This document shows positions 17,172 to 28,043 of a stretch of DNA of 64,000 nt, piece by piece. Source of the DNA: Pontiella agarivorans (GTDB taxonomy: Bacteria; Verrucomicrobiota; Kiritimatiellia; Kiritimatiellales; Pontiellaceae); contig NZ_JARVCO010000008.1 of NCBI RefSeq assembly GCF_034531395.1, positions 1-64,000 of the forward strand. The letters run 5' to 3'. The notes below the pieces were generated by a model. The model saw nothing but the letters and a program-made list of their open reading frames with translations. It was not told where the DNA came from and did no database searches. Position numbers and translations under genes: made by a program. Position 1 is the stretch's first letter, and each line of letters starts with the position of its first letter.

Positions 17172-18134
17172 ATGAGTCTGGTAAAATCGGGTGCAATCTT
17201 CGATGCGATGTCTTTTCCCGTACATGTGGACCGTGTGGAAAATCGCGCGCTCCGGATCAACGAGCTGCATCGTCATGAATATTTTGAGCTGCTCTATGTG
17301 AAGAAGGGATCGTTGTCCTGTTGCTTCAAAAGCCGGACGGAAGTCCTGAAAAGGGGCGAGATCCTCATTATCAAGCCCTATGTGCTGCACATGCTGGAAG
17401 ACCGGGACGTGGCGAACAGCTGTTCCTATTTCTGCAGTTTTCTTCCGCAGGTGGTGGACCTGAATATCCAGTCTTTGGAACGACTCCGGGGGTCGAAATC
17501 GCCAAATGCCTATTTCTTCAAATCGCTAATGTCGTTGCTGGACAGGGATTCTGCGGCGGTGAAAATGAAACTCGATGCTGAGTTGCAGCATGCAATGCAG
17601 GATGTTCTTGAATTGCTGAAGGTTCACGCCCACACCTCATCCGAGAAAAGTCATGCTCTCTGCCGGTTTCATTTTCTGGAACTGATGGCGTTGATGTCGG
17701 AACAGCATGAACGTGCATCGGAGAGTCGGCATACGGTGAAACAGAAAGTGAACGTTTCCGTGTCAAAGTGCATGCAGGGGTTGCGTACGGTACTTAATTA
17801 TATTCACGATCATTATAACGACGATCTGACGCTGGAGTCCATGGCACGTATGTGCGGAACGGCGGAACCCTATTTTTGCCGGCTGTTTAAAAATGAAACC
17901 GGTACCACGTTTATGAATTATCTTAATGGGTTGCGGATCCGTAAAGCCTGTGAACTGTTGCGCGATACATCGGATACTGCGCTTGAAATCTGTTATCAGG
18001 TTGGTTTCAGCAACTACCCCCGGTTCTTACGGCAGTTTAAAAAGAATATCGGTCGGTCTCCGGTGGAATTCCGTCGCGAACAGAGTCGCGGCCGCAGGAA
18101 TCGCCGTATGCCTGTTCCGGCAAAGTGGAATTAA
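17172..18134 (+). CDS. AraC-family transcriptional regulator
   Basis: 320 residues. The N-terminal cupin-like sensor has E-L-H-R-H-E-Y-F-E-L near residues 36-45. The C-terminal AraC DNA-binding domain (about 200-305) contains two helix-turn-helices, with VGFSNYPRFLRQFKK in the second. GGAGAG six to seven bases before ATG 17172 sets the start, and the upstream in-frame extension to 16962 is rejected. It is divergent from the symporter-led operon and is the likely local activator. The sensor half differs clearly from that of the AraC protein at 9118, so the two modules probably answer to different sugars. Confidence 0.9.
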   Translation: MSLVKSGAIFDAMSFPVHVDRVENRALRINELHRHEYFELLYVKKGSLSCCFKSRTEVLKRGEILIIKPYVLHMLEDRDVANSCSYFCSFLPQVVDLNIQSLERLRGSKSPNAYFFKSLMSLLDRDSAAVKMKLDAELQHAMQDVLELLKVHAHTSSEKSHALCRFHFLELMALMSEQHERASESRHTVKQKVNVSVSKCMQGLRTVLNYIHDHYNDDLTLESMARMCGTAEPYFCRLFKNETGTTFMNYLNGLRIRKACELLRDTSDTALEICYQVGFSNYPRFLRQFKKNIGRSPVEFRREQSRGRRNRRMPVPAKWN

Positions 18135-18223
18135 TGAGGGGTCAAATGCAGTATCGGCCGAGACAAGTTCCCGCCTGATTCTGTAGACCTGTTCAATCGA
18201 ATCTTTAACCCGTGAGGATGATT

Positions 18224-19825
<1,602 letters not shown>

Positions 19826-19836
19826 GAAAGAATACC

Positions 19837-21513
19837 ATGTACCTGAAGATACTCGTTGCCGGCCTGATTACAGCCGCGGCAGCAATGGCTGCACCGTGCC
19901 CGAATATTCTAGTGATTCTCTGCGATGACCTGGGTTATGCCGATGTGGGATTCAATGGAGCCGAAGACATCAAAACGCCGCATTTGGACCGGTTGGCTGA
20001 AGCCGGTACCATCTGCACATCGGCCTATGTGGCTCATCCGTTCTGCGGGCCGAGCCGTATGGGACTGATGACCGGACGGTATCCGCATGAATATGGCGGA
20101 CAGTTTAATCATCCGCCGTTTCAGGAGGGGCTGACGGAATATGACGGTCTCGGTGTTCCTGTGGAGGAAACACTGATTGCTGAAGTGCTTCAAAAGGCGG
20201 GCTATTTTACCGGAGCAATTGGCAAATGGCATCTGGGTACGGCGGATTATGCGCATCCGAATGTTCGTGGTTTTGATGAGTTCTATGGATTTCTCGGTGG
20301 CGGTCATATGTACTTTCCCGAAAAATATGAGCCGGCATATCAGCGCCAGAAAAAGAAAGGCATTGAGCGGATTAATGAATATCTCCATCCGTTGGAATAC
20401 AACGGAAAAGCGGTAACGGGCAAGGGATATCTTACCGATGAACTGACCGGCGAAGCCGTTCGGTTTGTCACTGAAGCCGCCGGCAAACAAAATCCGTTTT
20501 TTCTCTATCTGGCCTACAACGCACCGCATGCGCCTATGGAGGCCACGCCGGAGGATCTCGCCGTTTTTTCGGATATTGAAAACCCGAAACGCCGGACTTA
20601 TGCCGCCATGGTGTATGCCGTCGATCGCGGCATTGCGCGGATAGTGGAAACGCTGAAAAAGAACGGGCAGCTTGAAGATACATTAATTATCTTTCTGAGT
20701 GATAACGGCGGAAAACCATCGCAAGGCGCATCAAACAAACCGTTGCGCGGGCGTAAAGGCGATACATGGGAGGGGGGATTCCGGGTGCCGATGATGTGGT
20801 ATTGGCCCGGAAAAATTCCGGCCGGAACAGTGGATTTCCCCGTTTCATCGCTCGATTTTTACCCCACCTTTGCAGCACTGGCCGGAGGGCAGATTCCTCC
20901 GGGAAAGAAGCTCGATGGAAAAAACATTTTCCAGGCCTTGGAAACCCGTGAAAACCCGAGAAAAGGGGAAATGATTTATGCGGCACGGCACCGCAGTTCC
21001 TATACCGATATTGCTGCACGCCGCGATGAATGGAAGATTACAAAATACGGCAACCAGCCATGGCGTCTTTATAAAATTACCGAAGATCCGGGGGAAGAGA
21101 ACGACTTGGCACAACAGTATCCGGAACGGGTGAAGGAGATGGTCAGGACTGCGAAAAAATGGAGCACCACTCATGCCGAACCGCTCTTTTTTCATGCGGC
21201 CGGTCAGCGCGATTCCTGGGCGAAGTTTACTATGCCGAATTTTGATCGCGATTTCGTTCCCGCCATCGGTGCGCCGGCGTTGGCCCCTCCTGCCCATATT
21301 ACGGATCAACCCGGCAGGGGTTCCGGAATAAAACTGAAAAAGGGCGATTCAACACTGGAGCAGTATATTGCCCGTGAAAAAATAAAATGGGCCTCCAAAG
21401 GCTGGAAGTGGGACCAGGATGCGGTGATCGATACATTCCGGCAAATCGACACGAATGGGGACGGCATCATCAGCGGGGTTGAAAAGAAGATCTATTGGTC
21501 AAAAGAAGAATAA
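19837..21513 (+). CDS. secreted sulfatase with C-terminal EF-hand-like motif
   Basis: 558 residues. Signal peptide about 1-18, Asp pair 30-31, maturation motif C70-G-P-S-R74, LSDNGG near 287. The C-terminus carries an EF-hand-like calcium loop D-T-N-G-D-G-I-I-S-G-V-E at about 538-549, unusual for a sulfatase and reminiscent of dockerin-like ends. The maturation region H-P-F-C-G-P-S-R-M-G-L and later segments closely resemble the sulfatase part of the next gene, indicating an old duplication. One palindrome copy is at 20929. Confidence 0.92.
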   Translation: MYLKILVAGLITAAAAMAAPCPNILVILCDDLGYADVGFNGAEDIKTPHLDRLAEAGTICTSAYVAHPFCGPSRMGLMTGRYPHEYGGQFNHPPFQEGLTEYDGLGVPVEETLIAEVLQKAGYFTGAIGKWHLGTADYAHPNVRGFDEFYGFLGGGHMYFPEKYEPAYQRQKKKGIERINEYLHPLEYNGKAVTGKGYLTDELTGEAVRFVTEAAGKQNPFFLYLAYNAPHAPMEATPEDLAVFSDIENPKRRTYAAMVYAVDRGIARIVETLKKNGQLEDTLIIFLSDNGGKPSQGASNKPLRGRKGDTWEGGFRVPMMWYWPGKIPAGTVDFPVSSLDFYPTFAALAGGQIPPGKKLDGKNIFQALETRENPRKGEMIYAARHRSSYTDIAARRDEWKITKYGNQPWRLYKITEDPGEENDLAQQYPERVKEMVRTAKKWSTTHAEPLFFHAAGQRDSWAKFTMPNFDRDFVPAIGAPALAPPAHITDQPGRGSGIKLKKGDSTLEQYIAREKIKWASKGWKWDQDAVIDTFRQIDTNGDGIISGVEKKIYWSKEE

Positions 21514-21549
21514 CCGGTGATCGGAAGAAAAATAAGAGGAGATGCGACG

Positions 21550-24500
21550 GTGAAACATACTATTATATCCATGCTGATTCTGAGCGCAGCCTGCGCGGAA
21601 GCATCGGTTATTGTGCAGTGGGGGGAATCCGGAGGGCATAATGCGGTGGTCAGCAGTTCGGCAAACTTTGTCGACGGTTCGATCACCACCAATTATTCCG
21701 GCAGTCAGCCGGATGTTTACATCGATTCGGGATATTATGAGCTTAACACCGCATCGCGTTCTCCTATGTTTCAGGTGTCGGCCAGTCTGAGTTCATTCGA
21801 CAGTGCCCAGACGCAGAACAACAGTGGGTTCGATCGCATCCGACTCGTCGCCGATGTCACTCATATGGAAACCATGTTTGTATGGGATGACTTTTTAACA
21901 ACGGATGACCTGGTTACCGGTTTCAGCTGGTATGGCTACGCTGCGGGAGAAAGCAGTGCCGATCTTTATTTTCTCATTCATAAAGACGGAGCCTGGTATG
22001 CCGCGCTGGGATCAGACCGCGTCAACGGTGCGGGCGGAGTCGATCTGCCTGATGCGACGGCTGCAACCTGGTATGCCTTCACTCCCATCACCAACGGGGC
22101 CGCTGCAATCGGTCCGGAGGTATCCGTTGATTTGTCGGGGGTCACCGCTGTCGGGTGCTATATCGTGCTGCCCAGCGGTTCGGGAACGAACATCGGACCG
22201 TATATGGGCTATTTTCAGGTCACGGCCGTCAGCAGTATCGGCGGTCCGCCGGCGTTTATTGCAGATTCTGTGATTAAATCAAATGCCATGGAAGGCGTGG
22301 CCTATACCAACAGTATTGCAGGGGATGCATCGGATCCCGACGGCGATCCAATGACGTTTTATAAAACCGGGGGTCCGGCCTGGCTGAACGTTGAGACCAA
22401 TGGTCAGATTACCGGAACGCCGGGGGTATTTGATACCGGAACCAATACCTTTACTGTTGAAGTAAGCGCAGTGGGAGGAACGGACAGTGCCATCCTTGAA
22501 ATCGTTGTGGACGGAGCTCCGGCAGTGGGCAGCCCGCCGGCATTTTCCAACGATCCGATCATCAAGCCGAATGCAACCCGGGGCTTGGGATATACCAACA
22601 GTATTGCCTTGGAAGCCAGCGATCCGGAAGGTGATCCCATGACCTTTTCCAAAGGAAGCGGTCCGGCGTGGCTGTCGGTGGATCCGGATGGCACCATTTA
22701 CGGCACGCCGGCCGAATCCGATGAGGGGTTGAATGAATTTACGGTTCAGGTCATTGCGGCCGGAGGTGCTGATTCGGCGACATTGAACATCACCGTTGAA
22801 CGTCCACCGGTGCCGTGGAATCCACACAGCGTGATGGTCGACTTCACGATTGATCAGGGCTATGTGGATGGAGATGTAAACAACAGTTCGAACTGGGTGG
22901 CTATGGGGGCGAATACGGTGAATACCCATGCTTCCGGTTATGACGGTGGGGAAGGGGTGCTTGTTTTTGATCCGGATACAACGTACCGCGATGCCGTATT
23001 CAATTCCTATGCACTGCTTGCCGAGGGCGAACGTATTACATCGGAATCGGTGTTCCGTTTCAACAGCACGAACACGGGCTCTTCAGCAACAAGCTACATT
23101 TTGTATGCCCATCTCTATTCGGATGAATGGTCGGTTGACGCAAATGAGGTTCAGGTGCGGTTGCGGCGCGTGAAAACGGCCCCGGATATATTCAGCATCC
23201 AGACGCTTTCTCGCGATGATTCAAATGCATCGCAATTTGAATATTCAGCAGAATTTTCCGGCAGTGTCCTCGGTCTGTCGTCCGGAATCGGTCAGTCGGA
23301 CTGGCTGAAAATGACATCGGTTTTAACCAAAGGAGCCGATGCTTCGTCCTGGAGCCTTTCGCTCAGGCTGGAAAACCTCGCTACTGCTTTTACGGTGGTT
23401 GATGAAACGCTGACCGGTATTGTCACTGCGTCGGATTTTTATAATGCGGGGCCGGTGTATCCCGGTCTCACCTCGGGCAACACGGATGAACAGCTTCAGG
23501 TGGCAACCGGCAGCCGCGAAGTGGATACATTCAATTCCTTCACCGATTCCGTTCCGCTCGTAGGGCATCCGCCGGCATTTACGCTGGATCCGATTCAGAA
23601 GCCCGTGGCGACCGTGGATACGGGCTATACCAACAGTATTGCATTGGATGCCGTTGATCCGGAAGGGGATCCGCTGACGTTCAGCAAACTGTCCGGCCCC
23701 GCGTGGCTGACTGTGGAAACGAACGGGGTGATTTGGGGAACGCCGCAGTCTCCGGATCTGGGGACCAACCGTTTTACTGTTCAGGTGAGTGCCGTGGGCG
23801 GAACAGATACGGCCGCACTGGAGATTGAGGTTGAGTCCGTCCCGGTTGTGAAGACCGGGTGGCAGGAATTTTATGAAAACTACGCACTCAGTGGAAATAA
23901 AGATGCCGACTTTGATATGGACGGAGCATCCGATGTTGCCGAATTTGCTTTCGGCGGAAATCCCGTAAATGCGGAAAGCCGACCGATGGAAGCCTATCTT
24001 GAATTCGACGGGATCAATGCTGTTACGTTCTATTCCGTGGAAACAGCGCATACGAATCCGGGAATTTCCTATGTCTGGGAATGGACCGACAGCCTGACTT
24101 CCAATGTCTGGAACACCGAATGGGCATCGACCAATTTTGCCGCGTCGACCTTGGCGGGGTATAACGAGGTCAACCGACAGCTTGATATTACCGGTATGGA
24201 TAATCTCTATTTCCGAAATCGGCTTTTCCGTCGACCGCAACCGAATATTCTAATGATTCTTATGGATGATCTCGGCTATTGTGATGTCGGGTTTATGGCA
24301 GATATTTTCGGGGAGGCGCGACCGTTGAGTCCTTCCACCCCGAATATTGATTCACTGGCAGGAAACGGCATTATCTGCTCACAGGCTTATGTGCCGCATC
24401 CGTTTTGTGGCCCGAGTCGTATGGGACTGCTGACCGGACGCTATCCGCATCATTTCGGGGGCTCAAAAAATCATCCCTACGAAACAGCTGATCGGCCGTC

Positions 24501-25698
24501 GCAGGCTTTTCTTGATGCTTATCCGCAATATGAAAAAGCAAATGAAGTGGGGATGCATACCAATGAAACCACTATTGCCAAGGTGCTGCAGTGGGCGGGG
24601 TATCACACCGGTGCCATCGGAAAATGGCATTGCGGAGTGGCCGAAGAATATCATCCGAACAACCGGGGTTTCGACTACTGGTACGGCATGCTCGGCGGCG
24701 GGCATAACTATTATTCCGATGGATGGATGTCCAAAACCAATCCGGCCGTCGTCAATGATTACCAGTTCTGGCTGACCCGTAACGGTGAGGAGGTTGATCC
24801 GGCTGTGGATCCAGGGCCGGGACGGCATTACATCACGGATATTTTTTCGGATGACGCCGTGGCATTCATTAAAAACCGACCGGCCGACCGGCCGTTTTTC
24901 CTCTACCTCTGTTATAACGCACCGCATGCACCGATGCAGGGCAAGGCGGAGGATCTGATTGAATTGTTCGGCGGGGATGGGGATGAAGATAACTATACCC
25001 GCGAGCAGAACGGAATCGCCATGATGCATGCGGTCGATCGTGGCGTCAGCAATATCATTGAAACGCTTACGCTGCAGGGAGAGCTCGATAATACCCTGAT
25101 CGTTTTTCTCAGCGATAACGGCGGAAAAGAACGCGATGCTGCAGATAACGAAAACGAGGCCGATAACGGACCGCTCAAAGGGGGCAAAGGCGATACCTAT
25201 GAAGGGGGGGTACGCTCGCCGATGTTTATCCATTATCCGGCGGAAATTACAGAGCCCGGAATGTATGAGCATCCGATCTATCCATACGATCTTTATCCCA
25301 CGCTGGCGCGTCTCGCTGATGCTTCGGTGCCGGGCGGGAAGGTTCTTTCGGGAAAGGATGTCTGGACTCAGATTCTGGCCAGCCGGGATGCGCATAACGA
25401 TGACGCCGTAATCTGGCTGCGGCACAACAGCGGAGCAAACCATGTTTCGATTCGTAAAGGCCGCTATAAAGCCAACCGGCTGAATAATGGGGGCTGGAAG
25501 CTGTATGACATTGTGACGGACTATAGCGAATCCAACGATATCGTCTCCGGAAACGAGACCATACTTGATGATATGATTGCGGATGGATTGATCTGGACTA
25601 ATGATACTGTGGATCCGCTGTGGCATGATACCGAAGCGGGATATTGGAATTGGGAAACCAATAATATGCCGAATTATGATGCCACCTTCAGCCGCTAA
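21550..25698 (+). CDS. giant secreted protein: jelly-roll/putative-Ig repeats fused to a sulfatase
   Basis: 1382 residues from GTG 21550, chosen for the AGAGGAG site seven bases upstream and the following signal peptide. Order: beta-rich N-terminal domain (about 20-230), putative-Ig repeats at 233-325 and 329-420, a second jelly-roll-like region (about 425-670), a third Ig repeat at 674-765, an acidic D-x-D-x-D-G-like linker (about 785-800), a further beta domain, then a complete sulfatase from about 896 with C953-G-P-S-R and LSDNGG near 1187. The sulfatase part is a paralogue of the preceding gene. The N-terminal region probably tethers the enzyme to glycan or cell surface. The enzyme-last order is unusual. 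Confidence 0.9.
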   Translation: MKHTIISMLILSAACAEASVIVQWGESGGHNAVVSSSANFVDGSITTNYSGSQPDVYIDSGYYELNTASRSPMFQVSASLSSFDSAQTQNNSGFDRIRLVADVTHMETMFVWDDFLTTDDLVTGFSWYGYAAGESSADLYFLIHKDGAWYAALGSDRVNGAGGVDLPDATAATWYAFTPITNGAAAIGPEVSVDLSGVTAVGCYIVLPSGSGTNIGPYMGYFQVTAVSSIGGPPAFIADSVIKSNAMEGVAYTNSIAGDASDPDGDPMTFYKTGGPAWLNVETNGQITGTPGVFDTGTNTFTVEVSAVGGTDSAILEIVVDGAPAVGSPPAFSNDPIIKPNATRGLGYTNSIALEASDPEGDPMTFSKGSGPAWLSVDPDGTIYGTPAESDEGLNEFTVQVIAAGGADSATLNITVERPPVPWNPHSVMVDFTIDQGYVDGDVNNSSNWVAMGANTVNTHASGYDGGEGVLVFDPDTTYRDAVFNSYALLAEGERITSESVFRFNSTNTGSSATSYILYAHLYSDEWSVDANEVQVRLRRVKTAPDIFSIQTLSRDDSNASQFEYSAEFSGSVLGLSSGIGQSDWLKMTSVLTKGADASSWSLSLRLENLATAFTVVDETLTGIVTASDFYNAGPVYPGLTSGNTDEQLQVATGSREVDTFNSFTDSVPLVGHPPAFTLDPIQKPVATVDTGYTNSIALDAVDPEGDPLTFSKLSGPAWLTVETNGVIWGTPQSPDLGTNRFTVQVSAVGGTDTAALEIEVESVPVVKTGWQEFYENYALSGNKDADFDMDGASDVAEFAFGGNPVNAESRPMEAYLEFDGINAVTFYSVETAHTNPGISYVWEWTDSLTSNVWNTEWASTNFAASTLAGYNEVNRQLDITGMDNLYFRNRLFRRPQPNILMILMDDLGYCDVGFMADIFGEARPLSPSTPNIDSLAGNGIICSQAYVPHPFCGPSRMGLLTGRYPHHFGGSKNHPYETADRPSQAFLDAYPQYEKANEVGMHTNETTIAKVLQWAGYHTGAIGKWHCGVAEEYHPNNRGFDYWYGMLGGGHNYYSDGWMSKTNPAVVNDYQFWLTRNGEEVDPAVDPGPGRHYITDIFSDDAVAFIKNRPADRPFFLYLCYNAPHAPMQGKAEDLIELFGGDGDEDNYTREQNGIAMMHAVDRGVSNIIETLTLQGELDNTLIVFLSDNGGKERDAADNENEADNGPLKGGKGDTYEGGVRSPMFIHYPAEITEPGMYEHPIYPYDLYPTLARLADASVPGGKVLSGKDVWTQILASRDAHNDDAVIWLRHNSGANHVSIRKGRYKANRLNNGGWKLYDIVTDYSESNDIVSGNETILDDMIADGLIWTNDTVDPLWHDTEAGYWNWETNNMPNYDATFSR
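22246..23838 (+). repeat. three putative-Ig repeats inside the sulfatase fusion
   Basis: Three homologous units begin at 22246, 22534 and 23569, each about 270-288 bp. Each opens with P-P-A-F, carries G-Y/A-Y-T-N-S-I-A, D-P-x-G-D-P-x-T-F, G-P-A-W-L and G-T-P, and ends near S-A-V-G-G-T-D. The first two are adjacent. The third is separated by about 765 bp encoding a different beta-rich domain. Confidence 0.85.
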
Positions 25699-25893
25699 GG
25701 TCCCGGCGCGGAAAATCCTGCGTTCTGCGCCGCGGAAGCGGATGCGGCTCATTCGCAGGCTTTGCGGAACCTTCGATTTTTTTATCTTTTTCCGGGCATT
25801 TTCAGTGCCTGGAAAACCCGCGAAAAAAAGTTTGAGAAATGGCCTTGCCAAGGCCGGAGTGTTTAACTATCTTCCTCACCTCTTATCACCGAT
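25699..25893. promoter_or_regulatory. intergenic region with tRNA promoter candidate
   Basis: No gene seen. TTGCCA (25845-25850), a 17-bp spacer and TATCTT (25868-25873) form a plausible promoter about 20 bp upstream of the tRNA. The -35 lies inside a 15-bp palindrome GGCCTTGCCAAGGCC (25841-25855). Confidence 0.4.
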
Positions 25894-25970
25894 GGCTGAG
25901 TAGCTCAGTTGGTCAGAGCAGTGGAATCATAATCCACGTGCCGGGGGTTCAAGTCCCTCCTCAGCCACCA
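25894..25970 (+). tRNA. tRNA-Met (anticodon CAT)
   Basis: A full cloverleaf is visible. Acceptor GGCTGAG (25894-25900) pairs with CTCAGCC (25960-25966). The D-arm contains AGCTCAGTTGGTCAGAGC, the anticodon stem GTGGA/TCCAC encloses CAT at 25928-25930, and the T-arm has GGTTCAAGTCC. The 3' CCA is encoded (25968-25970). CAT can also mark tRNA-Ile2 with a modified C. The first acceptor pair is G-C, so it is not the initiator type with an unpaired 1-72. Confidence 0.95.
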
Positions 25971-25976
25971 TTTTTC

Positions 25977-25999
25977 AAGCCGCGCATGCGGCTTTTTTT
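25977..25999 (+). terminator. intrinsic terminator after tRNA-Met
   Basis: A seven-base stem AAGCCGC/GCGGCTT with a four-base loop is followed by a T run. It lies seven bases after the tRNA CCA end and separates it from the zinc-finger miniprotein gene. Confidence 0.85.
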
Positions 26000-26015
26000 G
26001 TAGCTGGAGATCGTT

Positions 26016-26159
26016 ATGAACTGTTCATTCTGCGGAAGATCTGAAGACGAGGTCGATGTGATTGTTGCGGCCACCGAGCAGAATGTGGCGATCTGCGATG
26101 AGTGCGTCGAAATCTGCAATCAGGTCATTGCCGAGGAGCGCGCGAAAGCGAGCGAATAG
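26016..26159 (+). CDS. stand-alone ClpX-type C4 zinc-finger miniprotein
   Basis: 47 residues. C3-x-x-C6 near the start and C27-x-x-C30 form the C4 zinc site seen at the N-terminus of ClpX (C-x-F-C-G-R...I-C-D-E-C-V). The hydrophobic V-x-V-I-V-A spacing between the pairs also matches, and a short charged helix follows. GGAGA five bases before ATG 26016 is a good ribosome site. It is not a ClpX fragment in an operon: no AAA+ domain follows. Its last 35 bp overlap the 3' end of the convergent GDYXXLXY-type gene. In ClpX this domain dimerises and binds adaptors, so an adaptor or decoy role is conceivable but unproven. Confidence 0.75.
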   Translation: MNCSFCGRSEDEVDVIVAATEQNVAICDECVEICNQVIAEERAKASE

Positions 26160-26700
26160 ATTCGCCCTCCACATAGACGTCTTCGATCACGGCCCGGCCG
26201 TTGAGAATCCGCACATCCACCCAGCAGTCGCCCCGGCGCGAAGCGTCCGCAGCGATTCTTTCCGCCCGCGGGGCTTTGTCCTCCTCCATATAAAACCGGT
26301 TGAAGGGAAGCTGCAGCCCAACCTTGCAGGTTTCTGAGTCGCGGACCGCGGTGTATCCGCCGCGCGTCCGGGTTTTCAGGTAGGCGGAGGATTCAGGGAT
26401 TTCCTGCAAGCCTTCGGTGAACCGGGCATAGCCGTCCTCATCCACCTCAATGGCGGCATAAATCCGCTGCTTTCCGCGGAAGTCCGCCGCTTTTTCTTGC
26501 GGGACCGTGCAGTAGTCATCCTGGATCTGCAACCGGACAAAGCGCCCCTGGAACGGATCGGCCGGATCGATCGGCCGGGTTTTAAAGCTGAATCGCTCGC
26601 CGTCGCGCAGCACTTTTTCGCGGTTGAGTATCATGCGGACCGGCACAGCCAGCTGAATGAACACGGTGAGCAGCAGGACGAGGAGATAGATTTTCTTCAT
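26125..26700 (-). CDS. GDYXXLXY-type membrane-anchored protein
   Basis: 191 residues with an N-terminal hydrophobic anchor (about 4-22) and an extracytoplasmic domain. R-P-I-D-P-A-D-P-F-Q-G-R-F-V-R-L matches the conserved block of the GDYXXLXY family in a degenerate form (G-R-F-V-R-L instead of G-D-Y-x-x-L). Its ATG overlaps the DUF2157 gene stop as ATGA, the usual partner of this family. Function of the family is unknown. Last gene of the sigma-54 operon. The 3' end overlaps the convergent miniprotein gene. Confidence 0.8.
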   Translation of the reverse strand: MKKIYLLVLLLTVFIQLAVPVRMILNREKVLRDGERFSFKTRPIDPADPFQGRFVRLQIQDDYCTVPQEKAADFRGKQRIYAAIEVDEDGYARFTEGLQEIPESSAYLKTRTRGGYTAVRDSETCKVGLQLPFNRFYMEEDKAPRAERIAADASRRGDCWVDVRILNGRAVIEDVYVEGESIRSLSRAPRQ

Positions 26701-28028
26701 GATACCGCCTCCTGTTGTTTTTTGCGTTTCAGTATCACCCCGTTGGCCGCGAGAAAACTGAAGCCGAGCAGGATGAAGATGATGCCGCGCGCGACGAACG
26801 AAAAGCGGTGGTCGAAGAAGCGCGTGATCAGCAGGAGCGATACCACGGCCATGCCGCCGTTGAGCTGACGCAGCCGGACGTTGCGGCAGCCGAGCACGAT
26901 GTAGAGGATGCCGAAAAACAGCATGAAGCCGTTAAAGATCAGCCCGCTGGCGGTCGCAGCAGAGGTTCCGCCGGAAACACCGAACAGGAAGCAGAGTATA
27001 CCAAGGACTGGAAATGCGGCGGGCACGAGGGTTTCGGTGGTGCGGGTTCGGATGGTGCTGAAAGTTGCGGCCAGCCAGATGAGGATAAAGACCAGCGTGA
27101 TGGATATGTCGAAGGTTTGGCCCCACGGTTTGTAGTTCCAGCTGTGCCGGACATAGCTCCATCCGATGTCGTCCCAGAAATAGGTCCAGGTGAACAGATA
27201 GCTGAGCAGGGCGATTCCGATGATGCCGACGGTTTTGGGAGGATTGCTCCAGCCCTCTTCGCTGCCGTACAGTTTCAGCCCGGCCAGCGCGATGCCGCTG
27301 AGCAGCGCCGAGTAGGCGACGATCCAGAGGCCCGGCACCGTCTTTTCAAAAACCACGCCGGTGGAAATCAGTACCGCAATCAGCAGTCCGTAGAATGAGA
27401 TGAGGGTGTCGGGCGCGTGGCGTTTGACCTTGATCATGCCCCAGAGTTTTCCAAGGGCCGGAAGCAGCAGCAGCCAATAGGCTGCCGCCTGGCCGAGATC
27501 GGCCTGGGCGGCGACGGACCAGCCGCCGATGAGCCCCAGGTAAATCAGATAGGCCCCGGTGGAGCTGAGCAGAAACTGCAGCGGAAGGGCCAGCAGGGCC
27601 CAGGTGAGCATGAAGTCGGGGGCGTCGCCGGGCAGATGATAGGTCTGGCCGATGAGGGCAATGGATGCGCCCACCATGAGCGAGTGGAAAATGCCGGCCG
27701 CTTCCCGCAGGGCGGGGCCGTCGCTTTTCAGCAGGGCGGCCGTGCTCAGCAGCGCCCCGGCAATCAGCGGGCAGAACGACAGTACGGCGCGGGCGGGGCG
27801 GCTCAGATCGTCCCAGTTGTGCGCAAAGAGCAGAATGATGCCGCTCCCGATGAGCAGGGAGCCGAGTGCGGCAAACGCAATGACCGCCCAGTGCAGGCCG
27901 CTCACGGTCTGGGTCCGGTAGTAGGATTTGATCCGCCCCGCGGTTTCGGCCGAAATTACATCGGCCTTTTTCAGGATGGGCAGTTCCTTTTCCAGCCATT
28001 GGATATTTTTTGATGAGACTTTTCGCAT
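26697..28028 (-). CDS. DUF2157 polytopic membrane protein
   Basis: 443 residues. An N-terminal soluble helical segment (about 1-45, with DVISAETAGRIKSYY) typical of DUF2157 is followed by about 12-13 hydrophobic helices to the C-terminus. AGGAG lies eight bases before ATG 28028. It starts 15 bp after the radical SAM gene stop and overlaps the next gene by four bases. DUF2157 proteins are widespread inner-membrane proteins without assigned function. The pairing with a GDYXXLXY-type protein is common in other genomes. Confidence 0.82.
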   Translation of the reverse strand: MRKVSSKNIQWLEKELPILKKADVISAETAGRIKSYYRTQTVSGLHWAVIAFAALGSLLIGSGIILLFAHNWDDLSRPARAVLSFCPLIAGALLSTAALLKSDGPALREAAGIFHSLMVGASIALIGQTYHLPGDAPDFMLTWALLALPLQFLLSSTGAYLIYLGLIGGWSVAAQADLGQAAAYWLLLLPALGKLWGMIKVKRHAPDTLISFYGLLIAVLISTGVVFEKTVPGLWIVAYSALLSGIALAGLKLYGSEEGWSNPPKTVGIIGIALLSYLFTWTYFWDDIGWSYVRHSWNYKPWGQTFDISITLVFILIWLAATFSTIRTRTTETLVPAAFPVLGILCFLFGVSGGTSAATASGLIFNGFMLFFGILYIVLGCRNVRLRQLNGGMAVVSLLLITRFFDHRFSFVARGIIFILLGFSFLAANGVILKRKKQQEAVS

Positions 28029-28043
28029 AATCCGCTCCTTGGC

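Noticed and set aside
24463-25851. A 462-codon minus-strand frame across the sulfatase fusion
   Set aside because: Arg/Ile/His-rich shadow of the C-terminal sulfatase domain.
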